Positions 1-8,561 of a DNA stretch of 64,000 nucleotides are shown here, piece after piece. The stretch's first letter is position 1; the number at the start of each line of letters is the position of its first letter. The DNA lies in assembly GCF_038594945.1 (NCBI RefSeq), contig NZ_JBCFYD010000001.1:682001-746000 (forward strand). Direction: 5' to 3'. The notes under the pieces are model-generated. The model ran no database searches and was not told the DNA's origin. It saw only the letters and a program-made list of their open reading frames with translations. The translations under genes were made by a program, and so were the position numbers. The stretch is from Fodinibius sp. Rm-B-1B1-1. GTDB taxonomy: Bacteria; Bacteroidota; Rhodothermia; Balneolales; Balneolaceae.

Positions 1-526
1 GCTGTGACTTTCGATGATCACCATAGTTGATGCCCACCGGTACAATTTGCAGATCCAACTCCCAATTATATTTTTCCTCGGCGCCAAAAACAATCCGTGT
101 AAATCCTTTGCTCAACGGACGTACCCGTCGCACCATTTCATGGCTGGCCTCGGCAAATACCAGCACTGCATCCTTTTGATACAGGCGATCAAAACAATCG
201 GAAAATATCTCATTATTTCGGCGAATCGTCCCAAAGCCATCTCGAGCCCGATAGACTGGTAGCATATTCAACGAGTAGAAAAAACGATCTAAAACGGGAT
301 TTCCAAAAGCTTCAGCCCGGGTTAAAAAATGAACAAAATGCTTGGTGTTGTTGACCACGTGCAGGGCATCCAAAAACGAATTTTGATGGTTAGCAACAAA
401 AAGCACCGGTTTATGTTCAGGAATGTACTGCCGACCCGTCACCTGAATATCAGAATAAAAAAGATTCAGGGCCGGACGCATGACCCCATACCGAAAAAAT
501 TGATACCACAAATAGTTTTTACGCAT
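1..526 (-). CDS. PlsC-like lysophospholipid/glycerol acyltransferase (partial, C-terminus off the window)
   Basis: The first 175 codons of a membrane-associated acyltransferase that would add a fatty acyl chain to a lysophosphatidate-like acceptor in phospholipid synthesis. The acceptor/catalytic block reads ANHQNSFLDA (residues 45-54), an HX5D form common in Bacteroidota members of the family in place of the classical HX4D. A second block, FAEASHEMVRRVRPL, corresponds to the usual FPEGxH motif but has Ala where Pro and Gly are normal. The ATG at 524-526 lies inside the last codons of the upstream symporter gene, so the two reading frames overlap by 8 bases, which suggests translational coupling. 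The gene runs off the left edge, so its length and C-terminus are unknown. Substrate specificity cannot be read from the sequence. Confidence 0.8.
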   Translation of the reverse strand, partial: MRKNYLWYQFFRYGVMRPALNLFYSDIQVTGRQYIPEHKPVLFVANHQNSFLDALHVVNNTKHFVHFLTRAEAFGNPVLDRFFYSLNMLPVYRARDGFGTIRRNNEIFSDCFDRLYQKDAVLVFAEASHEMVRRVRPLSKGFTRIVFGAEEKYNWELDLQIVPVGINYGDHRKSQ

Positions 527-1445
527 TGCTAAACACCTGTCGTAATGCTGATTTCCCTATCGACCAGTACCACCCTATGCCTAAGCCCGTAACAATGTGC
601 CAGATTCCCCACCAGGCCGCTACGAGAGCCATACCGCCGAGCCCATCAAAAAAGTTAAAAATGAGTAGCAATCCCAAGCCCGAATTCTGGATACCCGTTT
701 CGATAGCAATCGATTTTCGATCCTTTTGCGGAAGGCCAAATACCGAAGCTAACCCATACCCACCTACAAGGGCAAAAGCATTATGAAAAAAGACCAAGCC
801 GATCACAAGATGCACATAACTCAAAAAGTTTTCGTAATTCATCGCAAAAGCTACCAACACAAATCCCGCAAAAAAGATGATTCCAAAACCCTTAATCCAT
901 CCGGATATTTTTTGAGCTAATTCCTCCTTTTGATGCCTCACAACCATCCCTAAAACTAGCGGTAACCCTAATATCAAACCAATAATTTTGAAAACCTCCC
1001 AAAGATTGATATGAATATCTCTCAAAATAAAACTGGTGGGTTCATATAAACTGGCCCAGAGCGTAAAGTTAAAGGGCGTCATTACAATTGCTGTAGTCGT
1101 AGCAATAGCAGTCATACTCACCGAAAGCGCTGCATTTCCCTTCGCGAGCAAGGAGAAAAAGTTAGACACATTCCCCCCTGGGCAAGCCGCTACCATAAAC
1201 ATCCCCAATGCCATACTGGGATGTGGTTCAAAAAAAACAACAAGCATATAGGTAATAACCGGTAGTAATAAAAACTGTGAAACGACTCCTATAATCGTAG
1301 ATTTAGGATCCCTGGCAATACGTTTAAAGCTCCCCACCGTAAGCTCCAGGGCCACCCCAAACATGATAACGGCCAGTGAAATATTCATCACTAACAAACC
1401 GCTGTCATCCAAATTTAACCGAAGGGCATCAATAGATTCACCCAT
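519..1445 (-). CDS. Bile acid:sodium symporter (BASS) family transporter
   Basis: 308 aa, strongly hydrophobic from about residue 15 to the end, consistent with the 8-10 helices of the BASS/ASBT fold. The family signature CPGGNVSN lies near residue 88, in the discontinuous helix that binds sodium in known members. A second glycine/asparagine-rich helix crossing (IETGIQNSGLGLLL, about residue 247) matches the other conserved crossover segment. The protein should sit in the inner membrane and import an organic anion with Na+. The true substrate in bacteria is usually not a bile acid and cannot be inferred here. It is the first gene of a pair with the acyltransferase, overlapping it by 8 bases. 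Confidence 0.88.
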   Translation of the reverse strand: MGESIDALRLNLDDSGLLVMNISLAVIMFGVALELTVGSFKRIARDPKSTIIGVVSQFLLLPVITYMLVVFFEPHPSMALGMFMVAACPGGNVSNFFSLLAKGNAALSVSMTAIATTTAIVMTPFNFTLWASLYEPTSFILRDIHINLWEVFKIIGLILGLPLVLGMVVRHQKEELAQKISGWIKGFGIIFFAGFVLVAFAMNYENFLSYVHLVIGLVFFHNAFALVGGYGLASVFGLPQKDRKSIAIETGIQNSGLGLLLIFNFFDGLGGMALVAAWWGIWHIVTGLGIGWYWSIGKSALRQVFSNA

Positions 1446-1535
1446 ATATTCACCATTTACAAAAGGTCATTATTATTACTTTGAAAAGTACGCATTTGCT
1501 TCAAAATAAAAGAAAAAGTCACTTCTTTATCCCTT

Positions 1536-3479
1536 TTATTCTACCACAACATTAGGACGCAGCTTTCCCATTGTCGTTGGCCCAATACCTTTGATGTTTT
1601 CCAGCTGATCCACTCCCGAAAAAGAACCATTCCGATCACGGTAGTCGATAATACGTTCCGAATAGGCCGGACCAATTCCCGGCAGCAACTGTATTAACGA
1701 GGCATCTGCCGTATTAATATTTATCGGAAATGCATCCGAAGGCTCTTCACCGTCTGCCAATTCACTCCGCGCCAATTTCTTACCCACTTTTTCGGGATTC
1801 TTCCACATTCCCCTGCTATTATCTCTGGCTTCCCGAGTATATCTTTTGAACGCCCTCACTGAATCGGGATGTTGCGCATAATACTGCTCGTGCTCACCGA
1901 ATCCTTGTTTAAGCAACTGTTTGTTTAAGGATATAATTTTACCCTGCTCGGTCTTAAGCGTCACATACCCTTGAAAGGCTCCATACCCCGAGGCAGGGAT
2001 ATCCCCTGATGCACTCTTTAACCGTACAGTTCCACCCGATATCAAATTACGAAGATACTCCTCGGCCTCATTTGCATAATAATCCAAAGAATCTTGCCCG
2101 GCATAAACACGCGGTACATCTACACCCAGGAATTCAACGTCATACTCAAAACCCGGAAGCACCGTTATCGCAAACCGGCTACCATCCGAAACTTCGGCTA
2201 CCGGATACCATTTCTCGGAATCTATATGGGGAGCAGGAACATTAACCTCTCGTTTTGCACGACGGACAACTCCGCTAAAATCCTGATAGTACTGGTTCGT
2301 AATGCGATCAGAATAGATAATAAGCAAGTTTTCATCATTGTTAACCTCGGCATTTTTAGAAAAGTTATATGAACCTGCAATAGTAATCGCTTGATCTTGT
2401 ACATCCGGATGCTTGGCATCGATAAGCATTACTTTGTGATGCAGCTTACGCATCTCGTTGGCCGGCAAAATCATCCGATTCGTCAAATTTGCTTCCCGGG
2501 ACGTCCAAATATCACCCCGGCTTTTATATTGATAATAAAACAAGGGGTCAATAACCCCATTGAGGTCAATTTCGCCAGTTGCCGACATCTTCCAAATCGT
2601 TTGACTCAACGGAATACTCGGAGTTATTGCAAAAGCTTGAAAGGCTAAATCGTTCTGCGTTTCCTGTTTAATGACTTCAACTAAACGATTCATGATGCCC
2701 GGCTTACTGCCAGACCGATTTTGAGGCGAAAAATACAGTTCCACCTTCGTATCATCTACAAAATAAGTATGTTCGCCGACATACGATTTATCTTTGTGAT
2801 ATTTAGCTGCTTCCGGCTCGGGCGTTTCATCATTATCGCCCCACATCTGTTCAAACTCATTGAGATAGGCTGCAGCAATGTCGCTATCCTTAATAACAAT
2901 GGTGTTATTCGTATTATAAGCGCCGGTATACGTCAGGTTTGTTGATCCCGTCCATACCTTATCATCATGCGGGGAGTCACTCAACGCGTCAATAACCGCA
3001 AATTTGTGATGCATGTCGGCTCCGGCATTAGTCAAATTATTGTCGTCAATAGTACCGTCGGCCTCGTACACATCTCCGTCATCATCAATCGAAATAATAT
3101 CCGCTTGCCGTAACATTGTCCACATCGCAGAATCTATCTCATCGGCATCCGTACGGTTATAGTTATCCGTCACAACCCGAACGCGCAGGCCTCGCTCGGC
3201 AGCTGTAACAAGTGCCCTACCAATACGTGGATGCTCCAGATCGTAAATAGCTAAATCTATGCTATGTTCAGCACTTTCGATAAGCGATTTAAGAGTACCA
3301 ATAAGGTCGGCATTACTTTTACTCATATTCCCCAGCCGGGCAACCGAATAATCGGCCGGTTGATTAAAATAAGCCTTAATCCACTCTACCGAACTGGAGT
3401 CAGCAGCAGAAGATTGGGCTGACAATTGGAAGGGTATCAAAAAAACAAATATGCAAAATAAAAATAGCCGCCCGGTCAT
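1536..3479 (-). CDS. Secreted PLD-family nuclease fused to SNase-like and ComEA-type HhH domains
   Basis: 647 aa with a clear signal peptide (about residues 1-22, ending QLSAQ). Two phospholipase-D HxKx4D motifs are present: HHKFAVID near residue 157 and HHKVMLID near 347, each followed by a GS(T/Y)N(L/F) motif, so the PLD active site looks complete. Residues about 430-560 resemble a staphylococcal-nuclease/thermonuclease fold (FEYDVEFLGVDVPRV, NEAEEYL, RGMWKNP). The last about 65 residues are a ComEA-type double helix-hairpin-helix (ININTADASLIQLLPGIGP, IKGIGPTTMGKL), a non-specific DNA-binding module. The combination points to an exported enzyme that binds and cuts DNA. Nuclease activity is inferred, and a phospholipase is possible but less likely given the DNA-binding tail. 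Divergent from the ftsB-like gene. Confidence 0.8.
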   Translation of the reverse strand: MTGRLFLFCIFVFLIPFQLSAQSSAADSSSVEWIKAYFNQPADYSVARLGNMSKSNADLIGTLKSLIESAEHSIDLAIYDLEHPRIGRALVTAAERGLRVRVVTDNYNRTDADEIDSAMWTMLRQADIISIDDDGDVYEADGTIDDNNLTNAGADMHHKFAVIDALSDSPHDDKVWTGSTNLTYTGAYNTNNTIVIKDSDIAAAYLNEFEQMWGDNDETPEPEAAKYHKDKSYVGEHTYFVDDTKVELYFSPQNRSGSKPGIMNRLVEVIKQETQNDLAFQAFAITPSIPLSQTIWKMSATGEIDLNGVIDPLFYYQYKSRGDIWTSREANLTNRMILPANEMRKLHHKVMLIDAKHPDVQDQAITIAGSYNFSKNAEVNNDENLLIIYSDRITNQYYQDFSGVVRRAKREVNVPAPHIDSEKWYPVAEVSDGSRFAITVLPGFEYDVEFLGVDVPRVYAGQDSLDYYANEAEEYLRNLISGGTVRLKSASGDIPASGYGAFQGYVTLKTEQGKIISLNKQLLKQGFGEHEQYYAQHPDSVRAFKRYTREARDNSRGMWKNPEKVGKKLARSELADGEEPSDAFPININTADASLIQLLPGIGPAYSERIIDYRDRNGSFSGVDQLENIKGIGPTTMGKLRPNVVVE

Positions 3480-3557
3480 TTGTTGTGTTTGATTGATATT
3501 TTGTGGTATTTTCGGGCGTAATGTTCGGCATTAATAACGCCTTAAGCAACTTTCTAC

Positions 3558-3863
3558 ATGAACTTTGAATTGTTAAATCCATTACGATGGCGAAAATCAT
3601 TTCTGGCCCTTATTCTGGGCGGCATTGTCGTGGTATGGTTTACATTTATTGATACTTACAGTATCTGGACACGGGTTGAGCTTAATCAGCGGAAAGCCGA
3701 ACTAAAAGAACAGAAGGAACAGCTTAAAAGCGAAACCCAGGTACTTAAACAGAAAATTGAAAATCTCAAAACAGATCCCTTTCTGTTGGAACGTATTGCA
3801 CGTGAAGAATATGGTATGAAAAGGGAGGGGGAAACGGTTTATAAAATTAGAGAAGTTGACTAA
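3558..3863 (+). CDS. FtsB/DivIC-family septum formation initiator
   Basis: 101 aa: a short basic cytoplasmic N-terminus, one membrane helix (about residues 14-33), then a coiled coil (about 38-72, rich in K/E/Q with leucine heptads) and the conserved tail PFLLERIAREEYGMKREGE. This is the standard layout of FtsB/DivIC proteins, which join FtsL and FtsQ in the divisome on the periplasmic side. Length is typical. It lies 108 bp upstream of lptD on the same strand and 78 bp from the divergent PLD gene. FtsB and DivIC cannot be separated by sequence alone. Confidence 0.85.
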   Translation: MNFELLNPLRWRKSFLALILGGIVVVWFTFIDTYSIWTRVELNQRKAELKEQKEQLKSETQVLKQKIENLKTDPFLLERIAREEYGMKREGETVYKIREVD

Positions 3864-3971
3864 CCACTCTCATCGAAAAACTTCATTTCTTTCCACTTCT
3901 GCCTTATACTATATAAACTCATACTTGCTTGCATCCTACGAATAATCTAACGCATTATCAGCATCAATTGC

Positions 3972-6692
3972 ATGAATAGATCATTCAAATATTTTTGCAT
4001 CCCTTGGGGATTGATGCTGGTTTTACTATTGGGATTATCGCAACCTATTTGGGCACAGGATACTACTGCTGTGCAAGATACGCTCCAAGAACGCACAATT
4101 CCTGAAGGTCGACCGGGCACACAACAATCCCGGCAATCGGCATCTCAGCCAGAACAAGAGGGACAAGTTAACTTTCAAGCTAACGATTCGCTTACGTTCG
4201 ACTTTGAAAACCAGCGTATTGCTACGCTCTATGGCGATGCCAATGTGGTGCACACCTCGGGTGAACTTAAAGCGGGAAAAGTAGCTATGAATCTTGACAG
4301 CAGCTTGGTCAGTGCTAAAACCCAAACCCCGCAGGACACCCTATCACAACCCGTTCTAATTCGTGATGATGACCGTATAAGAAGCAATAAGATCGACTTT
4401 AATTATAAAACTGAAAAAGGACGTTTTGAAGTAGCACGAGTAGGCGTTCAGGATGGAAACCTCATTGGCACCAAGGTTAAAAATGAAAGCCCTCACGTTG
4501 TGTATCTCGAAGATGCAATTTACTCGACCTGCCAACTCGATCATCCCCATTATTATATCCAGGCTGATAGAATGAAGGTCGTCAATGAGGAAGAGGTCTT
4601 TTTTGAACGTGCGCGGCTTTACATCCTGGATATTCCATATCCGTTAATTTTTCCCTTTGGATATCTGCCGGGCAAATTTGAACAAAAACAATCGGGACTT
4701 TTGGAACCTACCTATGCCTACCAGCAACGACAAACACGGGGTATCGGACTACAAAATTTCGGGTGGTTTCAATACTTCAATGATTACCTAACAGGACAGG
4801 CTTCAGTCGATATTTTTACTTCAGGATCATACTACCTTGATGCTCGCACTAATTATCGCATTCGAAACAAGTTAAATGGCAATATTGAAATTGGATACTC
4901 TCGGGAAAACAGTGGGCTGGAGCCTACAGACCCCGACTTTAGCACTAATGTGCAAAAAAAGCTAAGCATTTCGCACCAACAAGATTTTTCTCCCTATTCC
5001 AGCTTCAATACCAACATCAATTTGCGGACTAAGGATTTTAATCAGCGCAACTCCTATGACCCGGACGAACGGGCAGAAACAAGTACGCGCTCGAACCTCA
5101 ACTACCGCTACCGTCATCCCGAGGGCACTTACAATTTTGATATCTCTATTAACCAAAACCAAAACTTTGCTACCAACGTATCAAGTCTGTCGGGACCGGA
5201 TATGAATTTTAGCCTAAAACGGTTTTCCCCCTTTGCCAATGAGCAAACATCGGGACAAGATTCAAAATGGTACGAAACTATTTCTGTGCGATACCAAAAC
5301 ACATTTAATTCCGACTACGAATTTCGCCCCACAGCCGGCGATTCTGCCAACGTAAATTGGTTTGAAGCCCTGCTCGATCCCACAAAATACCGCGAAGCCA
5401 CCGACAATAATGAACATTACCAGTATGGATTCCAGCAGGATGTAAGTTTAAGCATGAACCAGCTTATTCCCAGCCGGTATTTAAATGTCAGTGCTAACGG
5501 TAATTATACTGAATACTGGGTTCCCACCACCACGCGAAAATTTTTTAACGCCGACTCAAACAGGGTAGAAGAGCGACAGGTTCGAGGATTTACTACTGCC
5601 CGAGATTTTAATACAGGGTTAAATTTCTCTACCACACTATATGGGCTAATGAATACTAAAATTGGCAAGATCCAAAGTATTCGCCATACCCTTAGGCCCG
5701 CCATCTCTTTTAGTTACCAGCCCGATTTTAGCAGTGATTTCTGGGGATACTACCGCACCGTACAATCAGATTCGGCCCGTACCGACGGCTCTATTCCCAC
5801 TCAAAAATATTCTATTTTCGAAAACGAGGTTTTTAGCGGTCCCGGACGAGGCGAACAACGATCAATAAGTTTTAACTTAGAAAACATCTTTGAAGCTAAA
5901 AAAATAGAACGCGACTCGACAGGTGAAAAGAAGGAAGAAGTTATTGACATAATCCAACAATTTAATCTTGGAACAAGCTATAATTTTGCTGCGGACAGCC
6001 TAAAACTGGATGACCTTAAAACTTCTTTGCGCGCACCTATTCTGCCTGGACTTAGTATTCGTGCCAATGCTACCTTCAACTTTTATGATCGTGACAATCA
6101 GGGTAATAAAATTGATGATTTTCTAATTAAAACCGATAACAAACCGTTTGAAATGACTTCGTTCTCTACCAGTACCAGTTACTCTGTACAGTGGGGAGAT
6201 GGCGGATTTCAAGCCAATGACAAACCCTATTATCCCCAAAGCTACAATCCCCTGAATCAGAGTATCTTTCACCCGATAGATCCCCATTTTAACAGGCAGC
6301 CGGTACAAAATTTCAACTCTCCACTATCATTTTCTATTGATTTTAGCTATCGATGGAATTTACGTTCCAATCCCAATACTGACAATAGTACATCGGCGAC
6401 CATAAATGCACGAAATATCAACCTAAAACTGACCCCAAAATGGGATTTCCGCACCCAGCTTGGATATGATTTTGTAGAAGGAGAAATGACGCCCTCACAA
6501 TTCTCGTTGAGCCGAAATCTACATTGCTGGGATCTCTCTTTTACGATGAATCCGTTTGGGGATAACCAGTATTACTTCTTTTCACTGCGCGTAAATGCCG
6601 GACAATTGCAAAGTATTTTCCAAAAACTACCCGGACTTAACAACCTTGAACGGTCGTCGAGCAACAGCGGTCGTCGTCCAACAGGGTTTTAA
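3972..6692 (+). CDS. lptD: LPS-assembly outer-membrane protein LptD (OstA family)
   Basis: 906 aa with a signal peptide (about residues 1-29, ending PIWAQ). Residues about 70-230 form an OstA/LptA-like domain (NQRIATLYGDANVVHTSG; YSTCQLDHPHYYIQADRMK), followed by the LptD barrel start (LYILDIPYPLIFPFGYLPG). The rest is a long series of amphipathic, aromatic-rich strands as expected for the large beta-barrel, ending in a strand-like segment (YYFFSLRVNAGQLQ) before a short polar tail. It would insert LPS into the outer leaflet with the lipoprotein LptE, which is not visible nearby. Larger than the E. coli protein but in the usual range for Bacteroidota. The long Gln-rich N-terminal stretch before the OstA domain is low complexity. 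Confidence 0.85.
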   Translation: MNRSFKYFCIPWGLMLVLLLGLSQPIWAQDTTAVQDTLQERTIPEGRPGTQQSRQSASQPEQEGQVNFQANDSLTFDFENQRIATLYGDANVVHTSGELKAGKVAMNLDSSLVSAKTQTPQDTLSQPVLIRDDDRIRSNKIDFNYKTEKGRFEVARVGVQDGNLIGTKVKNESPHVVYLEDAIYSTCQLDHPHYYIQADRMKVVNEEEVFFERARLYILDIPYPLIFPFGYLPGKFEQKQSGLLEPTYAYQQRQTRGIGLQNFGWFQYFNDYLTGQASVDIFTSGSYYLDARTNYRIRNKLNGNIEIGYSRENSGLEPTDPDFSTNVQKKLSISHQQDFSPYSSFNTNINLRTKDFNQRNSYDPDERAETSTRSNLNYRYRHPEGTYNFDISINQNQNFATNVSSLSGPDMNFSLKRFSPFANEQTSGQDSKWYETISVRYQNTFNSDYEFRPTAGDSANVNWFEALLDPTKYREATDNNEHYQYGFQQDVSLSMNQLIPSRYLNVSANGNYTEYWVPTTTRKFFNADSNRVEERQVRGFTTARDFNTGLNFSTTLYGLMNTKIGKIQSIRHTLRPAISFSYQPDFSSDFWGYYRTVQSDSARTDGSIPTQKYSIFENEVFSGPGRGEQRSISFNLENIFEAKKIERDSTGEKKEEVIDIIQQFNLGTSYNFAADSLKLDDLKTSLRAPILPGLSIRANATFNFYDRDNQGNKIDDFLIKTDNKPFEMTSFSTSTSYSVQWGDGGFQANDKPYYPQSYNPLNQSIFHPIDPHFNRQPVQNFNSPLSFSIDFSYRWNLRSNPNTDNSTSATINARNINLKLTPKWDFRTQLGYDFVEGEMTPSQFSLSRNLHCWDLSFTMNPFGDNQYYFFSLRVNAGQLQSIFQKLPGLNNLERSSSNSGRRPTGF

Positions 6693-6722
6693 AGTTATTT
6701 CGGATTAATTTTAGTATAAGCG

Positions 6723-7316
6723 TTATTTCTCTCGATTCTCCAGATACTTCACCACATATTTGCCCAGCACATCAAACTCCAGGTTTACCGTATCCCCCAC
6801 TTCTTTGGCATGCAGATTAGTATGTTCAAACGTATAAGGGATAATTGCCACTTTAAACGTTTGGCCTTCTTCACTGGCCACTGTCAAACTGATCCCGTCA
6901 ATAGCAATGCTACCGCGCCCCACAATTAAATTGCTGTACTCTTCTGGATATTCAATTGTAAACAACCAATCGGTGCCCTCTTGCTCTATTTTTTTGATAA
7001 TACCCGTTGCATCTACATGACCTTGCACAATATGGCCGTCAATCAACTGGTCGGGGCGGAGAGATCGCTCTAAATTTACAGAATCACCTTCTTTTAGATC
7101 ACCAATATTGGTTTTACGAAGTGTCTCCTCCACGCTTTGCACGGTAAAGGTTTTGACATCACAAGCCGTAGCCGTATGGCATACTCCATTAATACTAATA
7201 CTTTGATCTATGCTCACATTATCGGCGAAATCACTGGCGATCGTTATTTCTTTTCCGCCCTCGAGTGATGTAATCGTTTCTACTGTACCAACTGACTTAA
7301 TAATGCCCGTAAACAT
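6723..7316 (-). CDS. ribE: Riboflavin synthase, alpha chain
   Basis: 197 aa, the normal length. It dismutates two 6,7-dimethyl-8-ribityllumazines to riboflavin. The sequence contains the two lumazine-binding barrels: the N-terminal one begins MFTGIIKSVGTVE with SINGVCHTAT at about residue 42, and the second carries GHIVQGHVDATG (about 97) and SIAIDGISLTV (about 137). It is the second gene of a ribD-ribE pair on the minus strand with 27 bp between them. I see no FMN-riboswitch-like sequence upstream of the pair. Convergent with lptD. Confidence 0.95.
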   Translation of the reverse strand: MFTGIIKSVGTVETITSLEGGKEITIASDFADNVSIDQSISINGVCHTATACDVKTFTVQSVEETLRKTNIGDLKEGDSVNLERSLRPDQLIDGHIVQGHVDATGIIKKIEQEGTDWLFTIEYPEEYSNLIVGRGSIAIDGISLTVASEEGQTFKVAIIPYTFEHTNLHAKEVGDTVNLEFDVLGKYVVKYLENREK

Positions 7317-7343
7317 GCTCGAATACTTAAATCGTTTTATTTG

Positions 7344-8459
7344 TTACAAATATCCGGTGAAAAGTAAGTCTTTACCTACCTGCCGCCACTGTACATCTCG
7401 GAACTCCATAATTTCTGACATGCGGTTAATACCCACTCCAATAACAGACCGAGTACCCCCGCCAAGCATTTTGGGAGCAATAAAACACTCTACCTTATCA
7501 ACTAACCGCTGACGCAACAATGCAGATGCTAAATTCTGCCCAGCTTCAACCAAGATTGATGTAACCGGCAAATGCCCCAACTCACGAAGGGCTTCATCTA
7601 AATCCGTGTGCCCATCTTTTTGGCCTACCAACAACGTCTTACCTCGAAAGTAATCCGACTGTAGCATACTCAACATCGGGTCAGCTTCATTCTGAAACTT
7701 CTCTTCGTTATGGGTCAGTACAATCGTTTTCTCCTCATACTGGTCGGCAAACAAGTTCAAATCATGAGGTAAATCCAGCGGCCCATCAATGACAATACGC
7801 TTGGGTTGTCGACCTTCGACATGGCGCACTGTTAATCGCGGATTATCCAAAAGTGCCGTATTACGGCCCACCATCACCGCATCGTACCGGCTACGCCATT
7901 CGTGCACTAACGCTCGTGACTCAGGGCCACTAATCCATTCTGAATCACCATCAGGGGCAGCGATATACCCATCTACCGTCTGGGCAATTTTAAGCGTTAC
8001 AAACGGACGGTTATGCGTCTGGTAATGCAAGAAAAATTCATTCAGTTTCTCTGCCTCTTCCTCAAACAATCCCACATCCACTTCAATATTATGATCACGC
8101 AAATGCTGTATTCCCTTGCCCGCCACCTTGGGGGTGGGGTCCTCCATAGCAATAACCACCCGTTTTATTGGCAATCTCGATAAAAGCTCACAGCACGGAG
8201 GGGTATTACCGTGATGAGCACAAGGTTCGAGCGTGACATATACAGTAGCTCCATCAAGCTGTTCTGGATCACGAATGGAGTCAACAGCATTTTTTTCGGC
8301 ATGAGCCTGCCCATAGCGCTCGTGATACCCCTGGCCAACCTTCTTGCCATCGGACGATACAATTACGCATCCCACCATCGGGTTGGGAGAAACGTAACCA
8401 GCCCCTCGCTCAGCTATTTCGAGCGCAAGGCGCATCCATTTTTTATCAACTTCACTCAT
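7344..8459 (-). CDS. ribD: Bifunctional diaminohydroxyphosphoribosylaminopyrimidine deaminase / uracil reductase
   Basis: 371 aa, full length. The N-terminal deaminase domain (about 1-145) has the zinc site HAEKNAV and EPCAHHGNTPPCCELL. The C-terminal reductase domain (about 150-371) shows RPFVTLKIAQTVDGYIA and the DAVMVGRNTALLDNPRLTVR segment. Together they perform steps two and three of riboflavin synthesis, feeding lumazine formation and then RibE, which is encoded immediately downstream. The GAGYVSPNPMVGCVIV start is typical. All key zinc ligands are present. Confidence 0.95.
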   Translation of the reverse strand: MSEVDKKWMRLALEIAERGAGYVSPNPMVGCVIVSSDGKKVGQGYHERYGQAHAEKNAVDSIRDPEQLDGATVYVTLEPCAHHGNTPPCCELLSRLPIKRVVIAMEDPTPKVAGKGIQHLRDHNIEVDVGLFEEEAEKLNEFFLHYQTHNRPFVTLKIAQTVDGYIAAPDGDSEWISGPESRALVHEWRSRYDAVMVGRNTALLDNPRLTVRHVEGRQPKRIVIDGPLDLPHDLNLFADQYEEKTIVLTHNEEKFQNEADPMLSMLQSDYFRGKTLLVGQKDGHTDLDEALRELGHLPVTSILVEAGQNLASALLRQRLVDKVECFIAPKMLGGGTRSVIGVGINRMSEIMEFRDVQWRQVGKDLLFTGYL

Positions 8460-8504
8460 TATAATCGTTACTATTCATCTACTTCTATCGTAAAGTATAC
8501 CAAA

Positions 8505-8536
8505 CAAAAAAGGGCAAGAAGCGTTCCTTCTTGCCC
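8505..8536 (-). terminator. Rho-independent terminator after the PpiD-like gene
   Basis: On the minus strand a 10-bp perfect stem, GGGCAAGAAG / CTTCTTGCCC, with a GAACG loop, is followed directly by a T-run. It sits 26 bp past the stop of the PpiD-like gene and before ribD, so it separates the two transcription units. Confidence 0.85.
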
Positions 8537-8561
8537 TATAATACCACTATGTAACTGGTAA

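Noticed and set aside
8460-8561. FMN riboswitch upstream of ribD-ribE
   Set aside because: The stretch holds a simple terminator hairpin for the preceding gene and is too short for an RFN element.
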